64,000 nucleotides of DNA from Anaerobacterium chartisolvens (GCF_003337415.1 NZ_QPJT01000007.1:124001-188000), one strand, 5' to 3'. Positions 25,535-34,922 are shown, counted from the stretch's first letter. Program-made: numbers and translations. Notes: a model not told the origin generated them from the sequence alone.

Positions 25535-25563
25535 ATTATAATATTTATTGAGCATTAAGTAAA
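25535..25563 (-). promoter_or_regulatory. probable prs promoter
   Basis: On the minus strand TTTACT (25558-25563), 17-bp spacer, TATAAT (25535-25540), about 75 bp upstream of the prs start. The -10 is perfect; the -35 is weak. Confidence 0.5.
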
Positions 25564-25595
25564 TTCAATATATTTACATATTTAATAGTGACAGA

Positions 25596-26105
25596 TTAAA
25601 CAATATCCATTTTCATTCTATAATCATCCATAAAAAATCCTTCCCCAATGTCCGTCACAACTTCTTCGGCAACATAGAAGCCCATTTTATGATATGCCTT
25701 GATTGAATCTGTATTTTTTTTGTGTACGGTGAGCCATATATATTTATGGCATTGATTTTTGCATATTTCCGACAGCATATTTATAATTTTTCGGGATATG
25801 CCCCTCCCCCTGAAGTCCTTTTCGACATAGAGCTTGCTTAAAAAAAGCCCCTCCGTGTCATCCGGCTTTACGGCACAATAGCCTATAATTTCGCTTTCAT
25901 ACCTCACAATATAATAGGTGTACCCTCCTTCTGCAATATCCCCCCATATCCTTTGAGCCGTCTGGTACTTATCCAGCATGTACCGCACCTGCGGAAAGCC
26001 TACTATGGGTGAATAGTGTTCAGTCCATACCCTTCTTGCAAACCATTCTACAAGTACCATATCCTCTTTTTTGTCCAATATGCTTATTTCAAAATTTTCT
26101 TCCAT
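25596..26105 (-). CDS. GNAT family N-acetyltransferase
   Basis: 169 residues from the ATG at 26105, which overlaps the glycosyltransferase gene by 22 bp. The GNAT core is clear: YIVRYESEIIGYCAVK (beta4), LFLSKLYVEKDFRGRGISRKIINML (acetyl-CoA pyrophosphate loop RGRGIS) and WLTVHKKNTDSIKAYHKMGFYVAEEVVTDIG. The substrate is unknown. Overlap with the upstream gene means it is the third gene of the condensation domain-glycosyltransferase operon and may acetylate the same product. Confidence 0.85.
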   Translation of the reverse strand: MEENFEISILDKKEDMVLVEWFARRVWTEHYSPIVGFPQVRYMLDKYQTAQRIWGDIAEGGYTYYIVRYESEIIGYCAVKPDDTEGLFLSKLYVEKDFRGRGISRKIINMLSEICKNQCHKYIWLTVHKKNTDSIKAYHKMGFYVAEEVVTDIGEGFFMDDYRMKMDIV

Positions 26106-27316
26106 ACCCCATCCCTCATTCCCTTTGTAATATTGATACAATACCGCCTTGCTTGGCCAAGCTCTCCTTTTAGCTTCAGCATAAAAAACCAACTACCCAT
26201 ATTCAAAGAAGTCCTGGTATGCATAGCCATTTTAAGCTCCCTCTTTTTTGATTGGGGAAAATATGCCGGTGTAGATTGCGTCGTGCCTAGAAGCTGCACC
26301 CATACATCAAGCTCATCCTCCTCGACAAAGTCGTTGACTATTATTTTTAAGCCCTTGCGGCAGGACAGCCTCAAAATTTCCGACTTTACCGCGGGAAGCT
26401 CCTTGCTTTGCCTGTAATTTATACTGACTCTTCTCCTGGGCCCCGTTACCGCGTCCATGCTTAAAAGCGACTTCCCCTTAAACATTTTTAAGATTGCTTT
26501 TGGTGAAAAGTCTAAGGCTTCGGGATGCTTTTCTATAAAATACAATGCGTTAAGCTCAATATTTGCATACTTTTGCGGACTGATTTTCAAATTATGATCA
26601 CTGGAATGGCACTGGTGAAAAGCCTCAATCCTGTTGTTTATAATAATCCTAAGTCCGCTTTTATACAGGCGGTAGCCAAGCTCAACATCCTCAATGCCCC
26701 ACCCCTTGAAGCCTTCGTCAAAGCCTCCGTTTTTATCAAGGTGTTTTTTTAAAACAGCCATATTACAACTGAATGTCTGAAGCCATGGGTGAATGTAGCA
26801 GCAAGAGTTATAGGACAAATGCTTGAAAATAATATGTCTTATCTCCAGATTTTCAAAGCTGTTGATTTCAAATTTAGATCCCTTAAAGCATTCCTCCTGT
26901 GTCAGCTCTTCATAGGACACCTCCTCGGTCATCATAACCCTGTTTCCTATAACAAGGATATCCTCACTTGCCCTAAAGCACCTGTCAAGCTCCTTAAGAT
27001 AATTTTCCCTTATTAGCATGTCCCCGTCAATAAAAACAATAATTTCGCCCGCTGCAGCGCTTATACCGGCGTTTCTGGCTCTCGCCCTTGAAGATTTGCT
27101 GCTCCTGTGCAGATATATATATTCTATACTATAGTTTGTATTTACACCCTGTATATACTCGCAGGTTCCGTCTGTAGAGCCGTCATCAATAACCACTGCC
27201 TCATAGTCCTCTTTAGAATATCCATTTTGCCGGTTTAATGACTGAAGAGTATTTTTTATCAACCTTTTATTCTGATAAGTAGGTATAATAAAGCTAAAGC
27301 GCTTCTTCTTATTCAT
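26084..27316 (-). CDS. family 2 glycosyltransferase with galactosyltransferase-type C-domain
   Basis: 410 residues from the ATG at 27316 after GAGGTGG. GT-A fold: FSFIIPTYQNKRLIKNTLQSL, VVIDDGSTDGT, RARARNAGISAAAGEIIVFIDGDML (DGD in place of DXD) and, about residue 200, the Glyco_transf_7C segment FDEGFKGWGIEDVELGYRLYKSG. The last ~120 residues are an additional domain I do not recognise; the C-terminus is basic. The donor and acceptor are unknown. It lies 25 bp after the condensation-domain gene. Confidence 0.85.
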   Translation of the reverse strand: MNKKKRFSFIIPTYQNKRLIKNTLQSLNRQNGYSKEDYEAVVIDDGSTDGTCEYIQGVNTNYSIEYIYLHRSSKSSRARARNAGISAAAGEIIVFIDGDMLIRENYLKELDRCFRASEDILVIGNRVMMTEEVSYEELTQEECFKGSKFEINSFENLEIRHIIFKHLSYNSCCYIHPWLQTFSCNMAVLKKHLDKNGGFDEGFKGWGIEDVELGYRLYKSGLRIIINNRIEAFHQCHSSDHNLKISPQKYANIELNALYFIEKHPEALDFSPKAILKMFKGKSLLSMDAVTGPRRRVSINYRQSKELPAVKSEILRLSCRKGLKIIVNDFVEEDELDVWVQLLGTTQSTPAYFPQSKKRELKMAMHTRTSLNMGSWFFMLKLKGELGQARRYCINITKGMRDGVWKKILK

Positions 27317-27341
27317 ATTCCACCTCTTCAATGCCGTTGTT

Positions 27342-28748
27342 TTAATCCAGAAATTCCTCCAATGCCAGTGCGTATTGCTTTGCGAGTGCATTTATAGTGC
27401 TTTCCTTATACTCCTTTCTGTTATATATAAGCCTGAGCCTGAGCTTTCCAGACACAACCATTACCTCTATAACAAATACATATTCACGCTGAGAATTCAG
27501 GCTCTTTGCCGAGCCGGTATCAATATCGGCAAGTGAAAGGGCGCCTATGCCCGTTCCCCCTATAAAGCCCATATAATTAAAGAAAATTTCCGGCTCAAGA
27601 ACGTATGACTTTTCAGGATATTTTTGGGGAAGCGTTATGAATCTTAGTATGTCGTAGCCTGCTCCTTTATTTGGTATCTGTGAAAACGAGCTCTTAAGGT
27701 TTTCTATTCTATGCCTGTGATCCGTTCCCTTTTCCATTTGAATTACAAACGGATAGGATATACTGAGCCATCCGATTGTCCTGAATATATTATAGGAGCT
27801 GAATGGAAGATCCCTCCCGTTTCCGCACAGTCTCACACATGTGTTTTCCATTCCTCCCCATCTTTCAAGTGCGGTACCCAGCGCACAGAGAAGAATACTT
27901 TCCACATTTGCCTTATAGGTATTGCAGCAATCCCTTATTAATTTTTTTGTTTCCTCTTCTCCCATCACATCAAAATAAAGCTCGGCGTTGTTCTCCAGCT
28001 TAACATCGCTTGTTTCAAAATCTCTTGGCAGCCTTTGTATAGAGGTACTCTCAACGGCATCCCAGTATTCCATTTCGTTTATAATGTCCCCGCCAAGTGC
28101 ATAGCGGTTTATAAACTCCGCCCACTGCATAAAATCCGTGGTTTTACTGCCGAAGTCTATTTCAGCGCCTGTTTGCGCCTGAAGATATCCCGTTCCGATA
28201 TCCTCCATGATAATTTCCAGAGATAATCCATCCGTTATGAGATGATGAACGGCCATAAAAAAGTAATCTCCATCCTTTGCTCTAAAAATGGCAAACCTTA
28301 TAAGGGGCCCTTCCTCAAGCTCCATAGTTCGATGTATTCTTTGTGCCTCCTTTAAAACATATTCCTTTATATCCCAATCCTCACCGATCTCAAATACCGA
28401 AAGCACCTCCGAAAATTCCTCCACATTCTTAAAGCGCTGTACATACTTCCCGCCGTCACTCCTGAATACAAGCCTTAATGCGCCATGGTGATTCATAAGC
28501 TTTTTTATTACCGTTGTCATGACATCCGTGTCAAGCCTGTCCCTGCTGTGGATTTTGATTGACTCATTCCAGTGCTTCATATCGGTAAAATTTTTGGAGA
28601 AGAAGCACCTTTGCACAGGCAGAAGCTCAAATTCCGGGGTTTTCCCGCCCTCCTCCCCGCGCAGCTTTAAAAGCATTTGCTTTGCCTGGGCAGGAGATAT
28701 CTTCTGCAATGCCACCTGCTCATATATCTGCCTTACAGCATCCTTCAT
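27342..28748 (-). CDS. stand-alone NRPS condensation-domain protein
   Basis: 468 residues. An N-terminal ~35-residue helical segment (YEQVALQKISPAQAKQMLLKL) resembles linkers seen in assembly-line proteins. A condensation/epimerization-fold domain follows: FELLPVQRCFF, HGALRLVF, and the active-site HHxxxDG motif as AVHHLITDGLSLE. RTIGWLSISYPFVI and the C-terminal FNYMGFIGG resemble the epimerization or late-condensation subtypes. No adenylation or carrier domain occurs in the window. It could acylate or amidate a free or carrier-bound substrate, with the GT and GNAT downstream as partners. The ATG follows GAGGGGGTG. Confidence 0.85.
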   Translation of the reverse strand: MKDAVRQIYEQVALQKISPAQAKQMLLKLRGEEGGKTPEFELLPVQRCFFSKNFTDMKHWNESIKIHSRDRLDTDVMTTVIKKLMNHHGALRLVFRSDGGKYVQRFKNVEEFSEVLSVFEIGEDWDIKEYVLKEAQRIHRTMELEEGPLIRFAIFRAKDGDYFFMAVHHLITDGLSLEIIMEDIGTGYLQAQTGAEIDFGSKTTDFMQWAEFINRYALGGDIINEMEYWDAVESTSIQRLPRDFETSDVKLENNAELYFDVMGEEETKKLIRDCCNTYKANVESILLCALGTALERWGGMENTCVRLCGNGRDLPFSSYNIFRTIGWLSISYPFVIQMEKGTDHRHRIENLKSSFSQIPNKGAGYDILRFITLPQKYPEKSYVLEPEIFFNYMGFIGGTGIGALSLADIDTGSAKSLNSQREYVFVIEVMVVSGKLRLRLIYNRKEYKESTINALAKQYALALEEFLD

Positions 28749-28884
28749 ATATCTTTCACCCCCTCGTTAAAGTATTAAGAATTTGCCTCCCAATTTATTG
28801 ATATTAATCAGTTCTAGTCCTTATATAATTATAGCATTTAATTCTTTAAGTGGCTAATAAAACCATTTAATAAATGAAACAAAG

Positions 28885-28920
28885 CCAGGAGATACCGTTT
28901 TCCCATACGGTATCTCCTGG
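28885..28920 (-). terminator. terminator after pheT
   Basis: Perfect 13-bp arms CCAGGAGATACCG / CGGTATCTCCTGG with a ten-base loop, just after the pheT stop. On the minus strand it is followed by CTTTGTTTCATTT, a modest T-tract. Confidence 0.7.
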
Positions 28921-28953
28921 CCTGATTTTATTTAGCGCATACAAGCCCGGCTC

Positions 28954-31422
28954 TTATTGTCTCAGCTCCGCTTCAAGATTATTTTTCAGCCCGTCCAGCA
29001 CCTTCTTCATCGCCTTCCCCACCTCTTCATCCGTTAAGGTTCTGTCGTCGGCTCTGAAGGTTATTGCATATGCCACGCTTTTCATTCCCTCGGGCACCTG
29101 CTTTCCCTTATAAACATCAAAAAGCGTTACAGACTCTAAAATTTTCCCCGCTCTCTGCCTTATAATTTCCTCTATCTGCTTAACTGTTACGTCATCCGCA
29201 ACAAGCATGGACAGATCTCTTGATACCGCCGGGAATTTGGGCAGAGGCCTGTATTGAATTTTTTCCCCTGCCGCACTCACAAGCTTTTCAACCTCAATAA
29301 CGGCGATATACGCCTTGGTGTCTATTCCGTAGTTTTCCAACACATCAGGATGCACCTCGCCTATTGTTCCGGCAGCCTCTCCATTTATAACAACTGCCGC
29401 CGTCCTGCCGGGATGAAATATTGGATTACCGCTCTCTCTCACAAATTCATAATTTGAGATCTTAAGCTCGCCAAAGAGCTGCTCTAAAATACCCTTAAGG
29501 CGGAAAAAGTCCGCGCCTCCGTACATTCCGACAGTCAATGTCTCATTTTCATAAGGCAGTCCCTTCTCATTAATCCCCTCTACCTGAGATATCCTGCTTC
29601 TGTTTGTGTGATAGGTATACGAAAGCTCAAAGAGCCAGGCTTCCTCTATTCTTCTGTTATAATTTGTAGAGAGCACCTCAAGCATACTGGGAATTGTGGT
29701 AGTACGCATAATGCTGTAATCGGCGCCCAGAGGATTTGAAATTACCGCAGCCCGTCTAAGCTCACTGTCTGCGGGAAGGTTGATTCTGTCAAAGACACCG
29801 GGGGATGCAAAGGAATAGGTATATGCCTCCGAAAGACCCTCTCCGGTCATTATGCAGCGTATTTTATCCTCCACCCTCTGTTTGAAGGTCTTTACTCCTC
29901 TGGTGGGTTTCTTGCCCTCCAAAAGTGTGGGCACAATATTGTTGTAACCGTAGAATCTGGCAACCTCCTCCGCTATATCGGCCGTTTCCTCAATATCCAT
30001 CCTGAAGGATGGCACTGTGATTTTGCCGGCGCTTTCATCAACGTGAATGTCAAGCCTTTTAAGTATTGCTATCATTTCCTCCCGGGGGATATCGGTGCCA
30101 AGCAGCTTATTTATGGCTGCACAGTCCAGATCAATTATTCTTGGAGGTACTTCTCCGGGGTAGCAGTCTATCCTTCCCTTTGCCACCTGTCCCGCGCCAA
30201 GCATGGTTATAAGCTGTGCAGCCCTGTCCAAGGCATCCACTACATTATTTACGTCCAGACCCTTTTCAAATCTGGAGGAGGCTTCTGTCCTCATCCCAAG
30301 CTTTTTTGAACCTATCCTTACACAGGTTCCGTTAAAGCTGGCAGACTCAAACAGAATGCTTGTGGTATCACAGGATATCTCAGAGTTGCTGCCGCCCATC
30401 ACGCCGGCAACCGCCACAGGCCGTTGTTCATCGGCAATAACAAGCATTCCCGGCTCCAGCTTCCTCTCACTGCCGTCAAGGGTTTCTATTACCTCTCCCG
30501 GCTCCGCCCCTCTTACTATTATTTTGGAGCCCGCCAGCTTATCAAGGTCAAAGGCGTGCATTGGCTGGCCCATTTCCAGCATGACATAGTTTGTTATATC
30601 CACTATGTTATTTATGGGGCGTATTCCCGCAGCCCTAAGTCGTTCCTTCATCCATGAGGGGGAAGGGGCAATTCTTACATTTTTTATAATCCTCGCGCAG
30701 TATCTTGGACACATTCCGGCATCTTTTATTTCCACGCCGGCACAGGCAGAAGCCTCCTCGTCTGTCTCCAGAACCCTTATTTCCGGCTTTGTAAACTTTG
30801 TACCCAAGGTGGCGGAGGTTTCTCTTGCTATACCCAGCATACTAAGGCAATCAGGCCTGTTGGGCGTTATTTCAAACTCAACGACAGAGTCGTTAATGCC
30901 CAGCACATCCCTTATGTCCATACCCAAAACCTTTGAGTCCAGCTCACCGCCGCTTGCCCCATCTTCGCAATACTTCCCGGCAAGCATATCGGGGGATAAT
31001 ACATATATTCCGTTCTCATCGGCATCCGGGAAATCATACCTTGTATATCCCAGCTCATCTATAGCGCACATCATACCTTCGGATTCGATTCCGCGCAGCT
31101 TTCCCTTCTTTATTTTCTTTCCTCCGGGGAGAAGCGAGCCGTCAAGCGCGACAGGCACATAATTCCCCACGCTTATATTTTGAGCCCCGGTGACAATCTG
31201 AATAATACCGGTTCCCACATTAACCCCAGTTACCTGAAGCTTGTCGGCATCAGGATGCTTTTGCTGTGAAATTATTTTTCCCACAACCACATTAAGGATT
31301 TCCTCACCCTGCTTTTCTATTCCCTCAACCTTTGAACCCGACAGAGTAAGCGCATCTGCATATTCCTGGGGAGTGACATTAATATCAACATATTCTTTTA
31401 ACCACTTCAGCGGCACCTTCAT
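28954..31422 (-). CDS. pheT: phenylalanyl-tRNA synthetase beta chain
   Basis: 822 residues, full length. It opens MKVPLKWLKEYVDI. An N-terminal tRNA-binding (EMAP/OB) domain includes VVGKIISQQKHPDADKLQVT. Then come the B3/B4 editing domain, B5 domain and the C-terminal ferredoxin-like FDX-ACB domain (PLPKFPAVSRDLSMLVADDVTV). It charges tRNA-Phe as an alpha2beta2 tetramer with PheS. It follows pheS by 69 bp that contain a REP-like repeat. Confidence 0.98.
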   Translation of the reverse strand: MKVPLKWLKEYVDINVTPQEYADALTLSGSKVEGIEKQGEEILNVVVGKIISQQKHPDADKLQVTGVNVGTGIIQIVTGAQNISVGNYVPVALDGSLLPGGKKIKKGKLRGIESEGMMCAIDELGYTRYDFPDADENGIYVLSPDMLAGKYCEDGASGGELDSKVLGMDIRDVLGINDSVVEFEITPNRPDCLSMLGIARETSATLGTKFTKPEIRVLETDEEASACAGVEIKDAGMCPRYCARIIKNVRIAPSPSWMKERLRAAGIRPINNIVDITNYVMLEMGQPMHAFDLDKLAGSKIIVRGAEPGEVIETLDGSERKLEPGMLVIADEQRPVAVAGVMGGSNSEISCDTTSILFESASFNGTCVRIGSKKLGMRTEASSRFEKGLDVNNVVDALDRAAQLITMLGAGQVAKGRIDCYPGEVPPRIIDLDCAAINKLLGTDIPREEMIAILKRLDIHVDESAGKITVPSFRMDIEETADIAEEVARFYGYNNIVPTLLEGKKPTRGVKTFKQRVEDKIRCIMTGEGLSEAYTYSFASPGVFDRINLPADSELRRAAVISNPLGADYSIMRTTTIPSMLEVLSTNYNRRIEEAWLFELSYTYHTNRSRISQVEGINEKGLPYENETLTVGMYGGADFFRLKGILEQLFGELKISNYEFVRESGNPIFHPGRTAAVVINGEAAGTIGEVHPDVLENYGIDTKAYIAVIEVEKLVSAAGEKIQYRPLPKFPAVSRDLSMLVADDVTVKQIEEIIRQRAGKILESVTLFDVYKGKQVPEGMKSVAYAITFRADDRTLTDEEVGKAMKKVLDGLKNNLEAELRQ

Positions 31423-31449
31423 AATTTCCGCAAACCTCCTTTTTTATAT

Positions 31450-31467
31450 GGGGACATTCCTCAAAAA
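31450..31467. repeat. REP-like repeat in the pheS-pheT gap
   Basis: GGGGACATTCCTCAAAAA, identical over 18 bases to the inverse copy at 40762-40779. It is part of a repeat family clustered around the RAYT gene at 38200. Confidence 0.7.
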
Positions 31468-31491
31468 AGACGCTTTTTTTGACCCGATTTG

Positions 31492-32511
31492 TCAAAACTG
31501 CTTTAAAAACCTCACATCGTTTTCTGTAAACAGCCTCATATCGTCAATGTTAAATCTTGCCATAGCAACCCTTTCAACACCTAGCCCAAAGGCAAAGCCA
31601 CTGTACACTGATGGATCAATTCCGCATTCTCTCAGCACCTTAGGGTTAACCATTCCGGCTCCCAGTATCTCAACCCAGCCTTCTCCCTTGCATATCCTGC
31701 ATCCGCTTCCTCCACAGCCCCAGCACGACACATCCACCTCAGCGCTTGGCTCGGTAAACGGGAAATGGTGAGGCCTCAGTCTTATATTTGTACCCTCTCC
31801 GAAAAGAACCTTTGCAAACACCTTAAGAGTACCTACAAGATCCCCCATGGTAACGCCCTTATCCACAACAAGGGCTTCTATCTGGTGAAATACGGGTGAA
31901 TGTGTGGCATCCACCTCATCTGAGCGGTATACCCTTCCCGGACATATTATTCTTATAGGGGGCTGCTGCGTCTTCATAACCCTTGCCTGAACAGGAGAGG
32001 TATGAGTTCTCAGAACCACATTGTCATTTATATAAAAGGTATCCTGTACATCTCTGGAAGGATGGTTTTTAGGTATATTCATAGCCTCAAAATTAAAATA
32101 ATCCAGCTCAATCTCTGGGCCTTCGGCAATCTGATAGCCCATTCCAAGAAACACTTCCTTAATCTCATCAATCACCTGTGTTAAGGGATGCCTTTTGCCG
32201 AAGCCCCTGCTTGTGCCTGGCATTGTAATGTCTATAACCTCCTGCCCCAGCTTCAGCTCCTTTTCCTTTCGATCCAGTGTACTCTCAGTTTCCTCAAGTC
32301 TCTCCTCAATAAAACTCCTGACGTGATTTGCAATCTGGCCTATAATGGGCCTTTCCTCTGCTGACAGCGCTCCCATGCCTCTCAAAACGGACGTCAGTTC
32401 TCCTTTTTTTCCAAGATATTTTAATCTTATGCTCTCAAGCTCCTGTAATGACGATGCTGTAGAAAGCTCTTTTTCAGCCTGATTTTTAATGCTATCCAAC
32501 TGCTCCTTCAT
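31492..32511 (-). CDS. pheS: phenylalanyl-tRNA synthetase alpha chain
   Basis: 339 residues from the ATG at 32511 after GGGAGAAGG. N-terminal coiled coil; class II core with [22 protein letters not shown] (motif 1), [46 protein letters not shown] (motif 2) and [18 protein letters not shown] (motif 3). Its leader holds a T-box. Confidence 0.98.
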   Translation of the reverse strand: MKEQLDSIKNQAEKELSTASSLQELESIRLKYLGKKGELTSVLRGMGALSAEERPIIGQIANHVRSFIEERLEETESTLDRKEKELKLGQEVIDITMPGTSRGFGKRHPLTQVIDEIKEVFLGMGYQIAEGPEIELDYFNFEAMNIPKNHPSRDVQDTFYINDNVVLRTHTSPVQARVMKTQQPPIRIICPGRVYRSDEVDATHSPVFHQIEALVVDKGVTMGDLVGTLKVFAKVLFGEGTNIRLRPHHFPFTEPSAEVDVSCWGCGGSGCRICKGEGWVEILGAGMVNPKVLRECGIDPSVYSGFAFGLGVERVAMARFNIDDMRLFTENDVRFLKQF

Positions 32512-32568
32512 TTTACCTTCTCCCTTCTTAAGATTTATTGCCCAAGCCCTTAAAATGCCGTACAGCAA

Positions 32569-32935
32569 TCAAAAAGCCTCCATCCCCAAACTAAAGGGAC
32601 GAAGGCATTCTTCGCGGTACCACCCGAATTTGGCCTGCAAAAGCATAAAACGGCCACTCTCATAAGGGCAACTTAATTTAAGCATACAAAAATCATTACC
32701 CTCTTACTTTAACGGGTTTGCTCCGGCACCTCCTACTTTTTAGCCGAAGAGGGAAAAGACCCTCAGCCAACGGCTATTGTTCAGCGTGCAGCTCCGGAGG
32801 GAACTTCAACATCCTGTCCTATAAGGTACTTCCACCCTGCCAAGCATCTCTCTTATGCAGGTACCATTTCTCTGAAAGGGACTCTTTAAGATGGCTACTT
32901 TACTCCTTCACAGCCTTTTTTAATATTAAACTTAT
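32569..32935 (-). promoter_or_regulatory. T-box riboswitch (tRNA-Phe) of pheST
   Basis: The minus-strand leader has the canonical T-box bulge GGGTGGTACCGCG (complement in 32611-32630). It is followed by a terminator stem GCCTTCGTCCC / GGGGATGGAGGC and TTTTT (complement 32569-32608). The ~300-nt Stem I region lies upstream; a TTC triplet in GAAGTTCCC could be the Phe specifier. Uncharged tRNA-Phe should stabilise the antiterminator. Confidence 0.92.
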
Positions 32936-32945
32936 ATTTTGTATT

Positions 32946-32974
32946 ATTATAACATCATAAAAGCTTTTATACAA
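32946..32974 (-). promoter_or_regulatory. sigma-A promoter of pheST
   Basis: On the minus strand TTGTAT (32969-32974), 17-bp spacer, TATAAT (32946-32951), just before the T-box leader. Confidence 0.7.
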
Positions 32975-33021
32975 TAAATTTTTTAAAACGGGTCAGCCGT
33001 GAATTTTGACGACTCAGGGGA

Positions 33022-33058
33022 GGAATAAAAATCTTTTTAATATTTTGATTTTTATTCC
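33022..33058. repeat. A/T-rich inverted repeat upstream of the esterase gene
   Basis: Perfect 12-base arms GGAATAAAAATC / GATTTTTATTCC with a 13-base A/T spacer, between the divergent pheST and esterase promoters. Its role is unknown. Otherwise the 33106-33191 stretch holds only the esterase leader. Confidence 0.5.
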
Positions 33059-33069
33059 ATCCAACACAT

Positions 33070-33105
33070 ACAATAATTGCAATTTTATTGTAATTATTGT
33101 ATAAT
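33070..33105 (+). promoter_or_regulatory. esterase promoter overlapped by a 31-bp palindrome
   Basis: TTGCAA (33077-33082), 17-bp spacer and TATAAT (33100-33105). A palindrome spans the promoter: left arm ACAATAATTGCAAT (33070-33083), centre TTT, right arm ATTGTAATTATTGT (33087-33100), with one mismatch in 14. Its position suits a repressor operator. Confidence 0.65.
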
Positions 33106-33191
33106 ATTATTAAAGACTAACATATCTATGACATTTTTATCTGGTCAATCAAATTATTCTGCTAAAAAAATTTTTAGGGGGAGGTAATTGC

Positions 33192-34115
33192 ATGTACAAG
33201 CTTAAGTCAAGGGTTCAAAAAATGTTGTTTTCCGTATTGATGAGCAGTATCATTATTATCGGAGGAATTGTTTCAGTACCAAACGCCGCGGCAAGCCCAA
33301 TAAAAATAATGCCCGTCGGAGATTCATGCACTGCGGGTATGGGAGATCCCAACATGGGCTCCTACCGTACCGATTTATACAACTATTACAAAAATGCCGG
33401 ACTAAGCATCGACTTTGTAGGCTCGCAGAAGGGCGGTCCAAGCACTTTGCCCGACAGAGATAACGAAGGCCACTCCGGGTGGATGATTCCCCAGATAGCA
33501 AGTAATATCAACGCATGGCTTAATACCTATAATCCTGATGTAGTATTATTATGGATAGGTGGAAATGATGCGATTTTAGGCAACAACATAAACACGACGG
33601 GACTTAGCAACTTGATAGACCAGATCTTAAATCTCAAGCCTCAAATAAGAATATTTGTATCCGACTATTATCCCGTTCCCGACAAAATCAAGGAATATAA
33701 TGTAACCATTCCGGGTGTAGTCAAACAAAAGGCCGATGCCGGAAAGAAGGTCTACTTTGTCAAGCTTAGTGATATGCCGCTGAATAAAAGCACCGATATC
33801 TCTTCGGACGGGCTGCACCTAAACCCCACAGGATACAGCAAAATAGCTAAGATATGGTATGACAGCACAATTTCGGTTTTGCGCTCCATGTCCGAGCCTG
33901 AAATTCTATACGGGGATTTAAACGGTGATAAGAATATAAATTCAACAGATCTTGCGCTGATGAAGAGATATATTATAGGCAGCATTACAGAATTTCCCGT
34001 TCCAAGCAAGGCGGCGGATTTGGATGGAAACGGATCAATAAACTCCATTGATTATTCATTGCTTAATAGATACCTGCTGCAGCTTATAACGGATTTTCCT
34101 GTTAACGCAAAATAA
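33192..34115 (+). CDS. secreted SGNH (CE3-like) esterase with type I dockerin
   Basis: 307 residues. A signal peptide (about residues 1-34, ending ...AAA/ASP) precedes an SGNH hydrolase: KIMPVGDSCTAG (catalytic Ser), YRTDLYNYYK, VGSQKGG, EGHSGWMIPQI, IGGND and the C-terminal catalytic SDGLHLNPTGY. GHSGW and the GSQ-x-G block recall carbohydrate esterase family 3 (acetylxylan esterases). Residues ~243-303 are a dockerin: two F-hand repeats, GDLNGDKNINSTDLALMKRY and ADLDGNGSINSIDYSLLNRY. The dockerin would bind a scaffoldin cohesin in a cellulosome. The ATG follows GGGGGAGG. Confidence 0.9.
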   Translation: MYKLKSRVQKMLFSVLMSSIIIIGGIVSVPNAAASPIKIMPVGDSCTAGMGDPNMGSYRTDLYNYYKNAGLSIDFVGSQKGGPSTLPDRDNEGHSGWMIPQIASNINAWLNTYNPDVVLLWIGGNDAILGNNINTTGLSNLIDQILNLKPQIRIFVSDYYPVPDKIKEYNVTIPGVVKQKADAGKKVYFVKLSDMPLNKSTDISSDGLHLNPTGYSKIAKIWYDSTISVLRSMSEPEILYGDLNGDKNINSTDLALMKRYIIGSITEFPVPSKAADLDGNGSINSIDYSLLNRYLLQLITDFPVNAK

Positions 34116-34125
34116 ACTCCGATTT

Positions 34126-34151
34126 GGGGACATTCCTCAAGGAATGTCCCC
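34126..34151. repeat. complete REP-like palindrome between convergent genes
   Basis: Perfect 11-base arms GGGGACATTCC / GGAATGTCCCC with loop TCAA, just after the esterase stop and running into the last codons of the inositol monophosphatase family gene. It could also act as a bidirectional transcription barrier. Confidence 0.8.
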
Positions 34152-34922
34152 AATAATACTCACAAGCTCCTTATGCACCAGTCCATTACTCCCGAGGATG
34201 CTGCCCGGATTCGCCGGGTTAATTTCATCTCCGTTCCACCTGCTGCAAATTCCTCCAGCCTCTTTGAGGATTACCATGCCGGCAGCATAGTCCCATATCT
34301 GCAGGTTCATTTCATAGAACCCGTCCAGCCTTCCGCACGCCACATATGATATATCAAGAGCCGCCGAGCCGCTCCTTCTTACATCCCGGCAGCGCAGAAA
34401 CACCTTTTCCGTGATATCAAAGGTTAAGCCTGCCTTGCTTCTGTCATACGGTGTTGTTCCAAAGCCTATAAGACAGTCTTCCAGTTTTTTGTTGCCACTT
34501 ACCGCTATTCTTTCCCCGTTTAAAAAGGCACCCTCACCCTTAAATGCCGTAAACATTTCATCCAGATACGGATTATATACTATTCCCATTGAAGGACTGC
34601 CATCTACAAAAAGTGCCAGTGAAATAGCAGAATGCCTGTACTGGTACATATAGTTGGTCGTGCCGTCTACGGGATCAAGAACCCATGTGGGCTTGTCCCA
34701 TTTCACGCTGTATTGGTCCAGTTCCTCACTTATAAAATTGCTTTCCGGCATAATTTCCTTTAGCTCTTCCATCATAAGCTTCTGTACGGCAAAATCGGTG
34801 TCAGTCACATAATTTGCAAAGCCTTTGGATATAATGCTTTTTTCATCCCCCAGCACCGTAAAAAAACACTTTCCTGCTTCTCTTACGGCCTTTTCGGTAT
34901 TTTTTATTATATCTTTTATCAT
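34137..34922 (-). CDS. inositol monophosphatase family protein
   Basis: 261 residues. Li+-sensitive phosphatase fold: EELDQYSV, metal motif WVLDPVDGTTNYMYQYRHSAIS, GIVYNPYLDEMFTAFKGEGAFLNGE and WDYAAGMVILKEAGG. It likely dephosphorylates inositol-1-phosphate, 3'-phosphoadenosine phosphate or a sugar phosphate; the sequence does not tell which. The last residues GDIP and the stop are encoded by the REP-like palindrome at 34126-34151, so the natural C-terminus has probably been altered by a repeat insertion. Confidence 0.9.
   Translation of the reverse strand: MIKDIIKNTEKAVREAGKCFFTVLGDEKSIISKGFANYVTDTDFAVQKLMMEELKEIMPESNFISEELDQYSVKWDKPTWVLDPVDGTTNYMYQYRHSAISLALFVDGSPSMGIVYNPYLDEMFTAFKGEGAFLNGERIAVSGNKKLEDCLIGFGTTPYDRSKAGLTFDITEKVFLRCRDVRRSGSAALDISYVACGRLDGFYEMNLQIWDYAAGMVILKEAGGICSRWNGDEINPANPGSILGSNGLVHKELVSIIGDIP

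Noticed and set aside
31470-31500. TTGACCCGATTTGTC near pheS as a third copy of the covarying element
   Set aside because: Only the short GACCCG matches; the rest of the core and the arms are absent.
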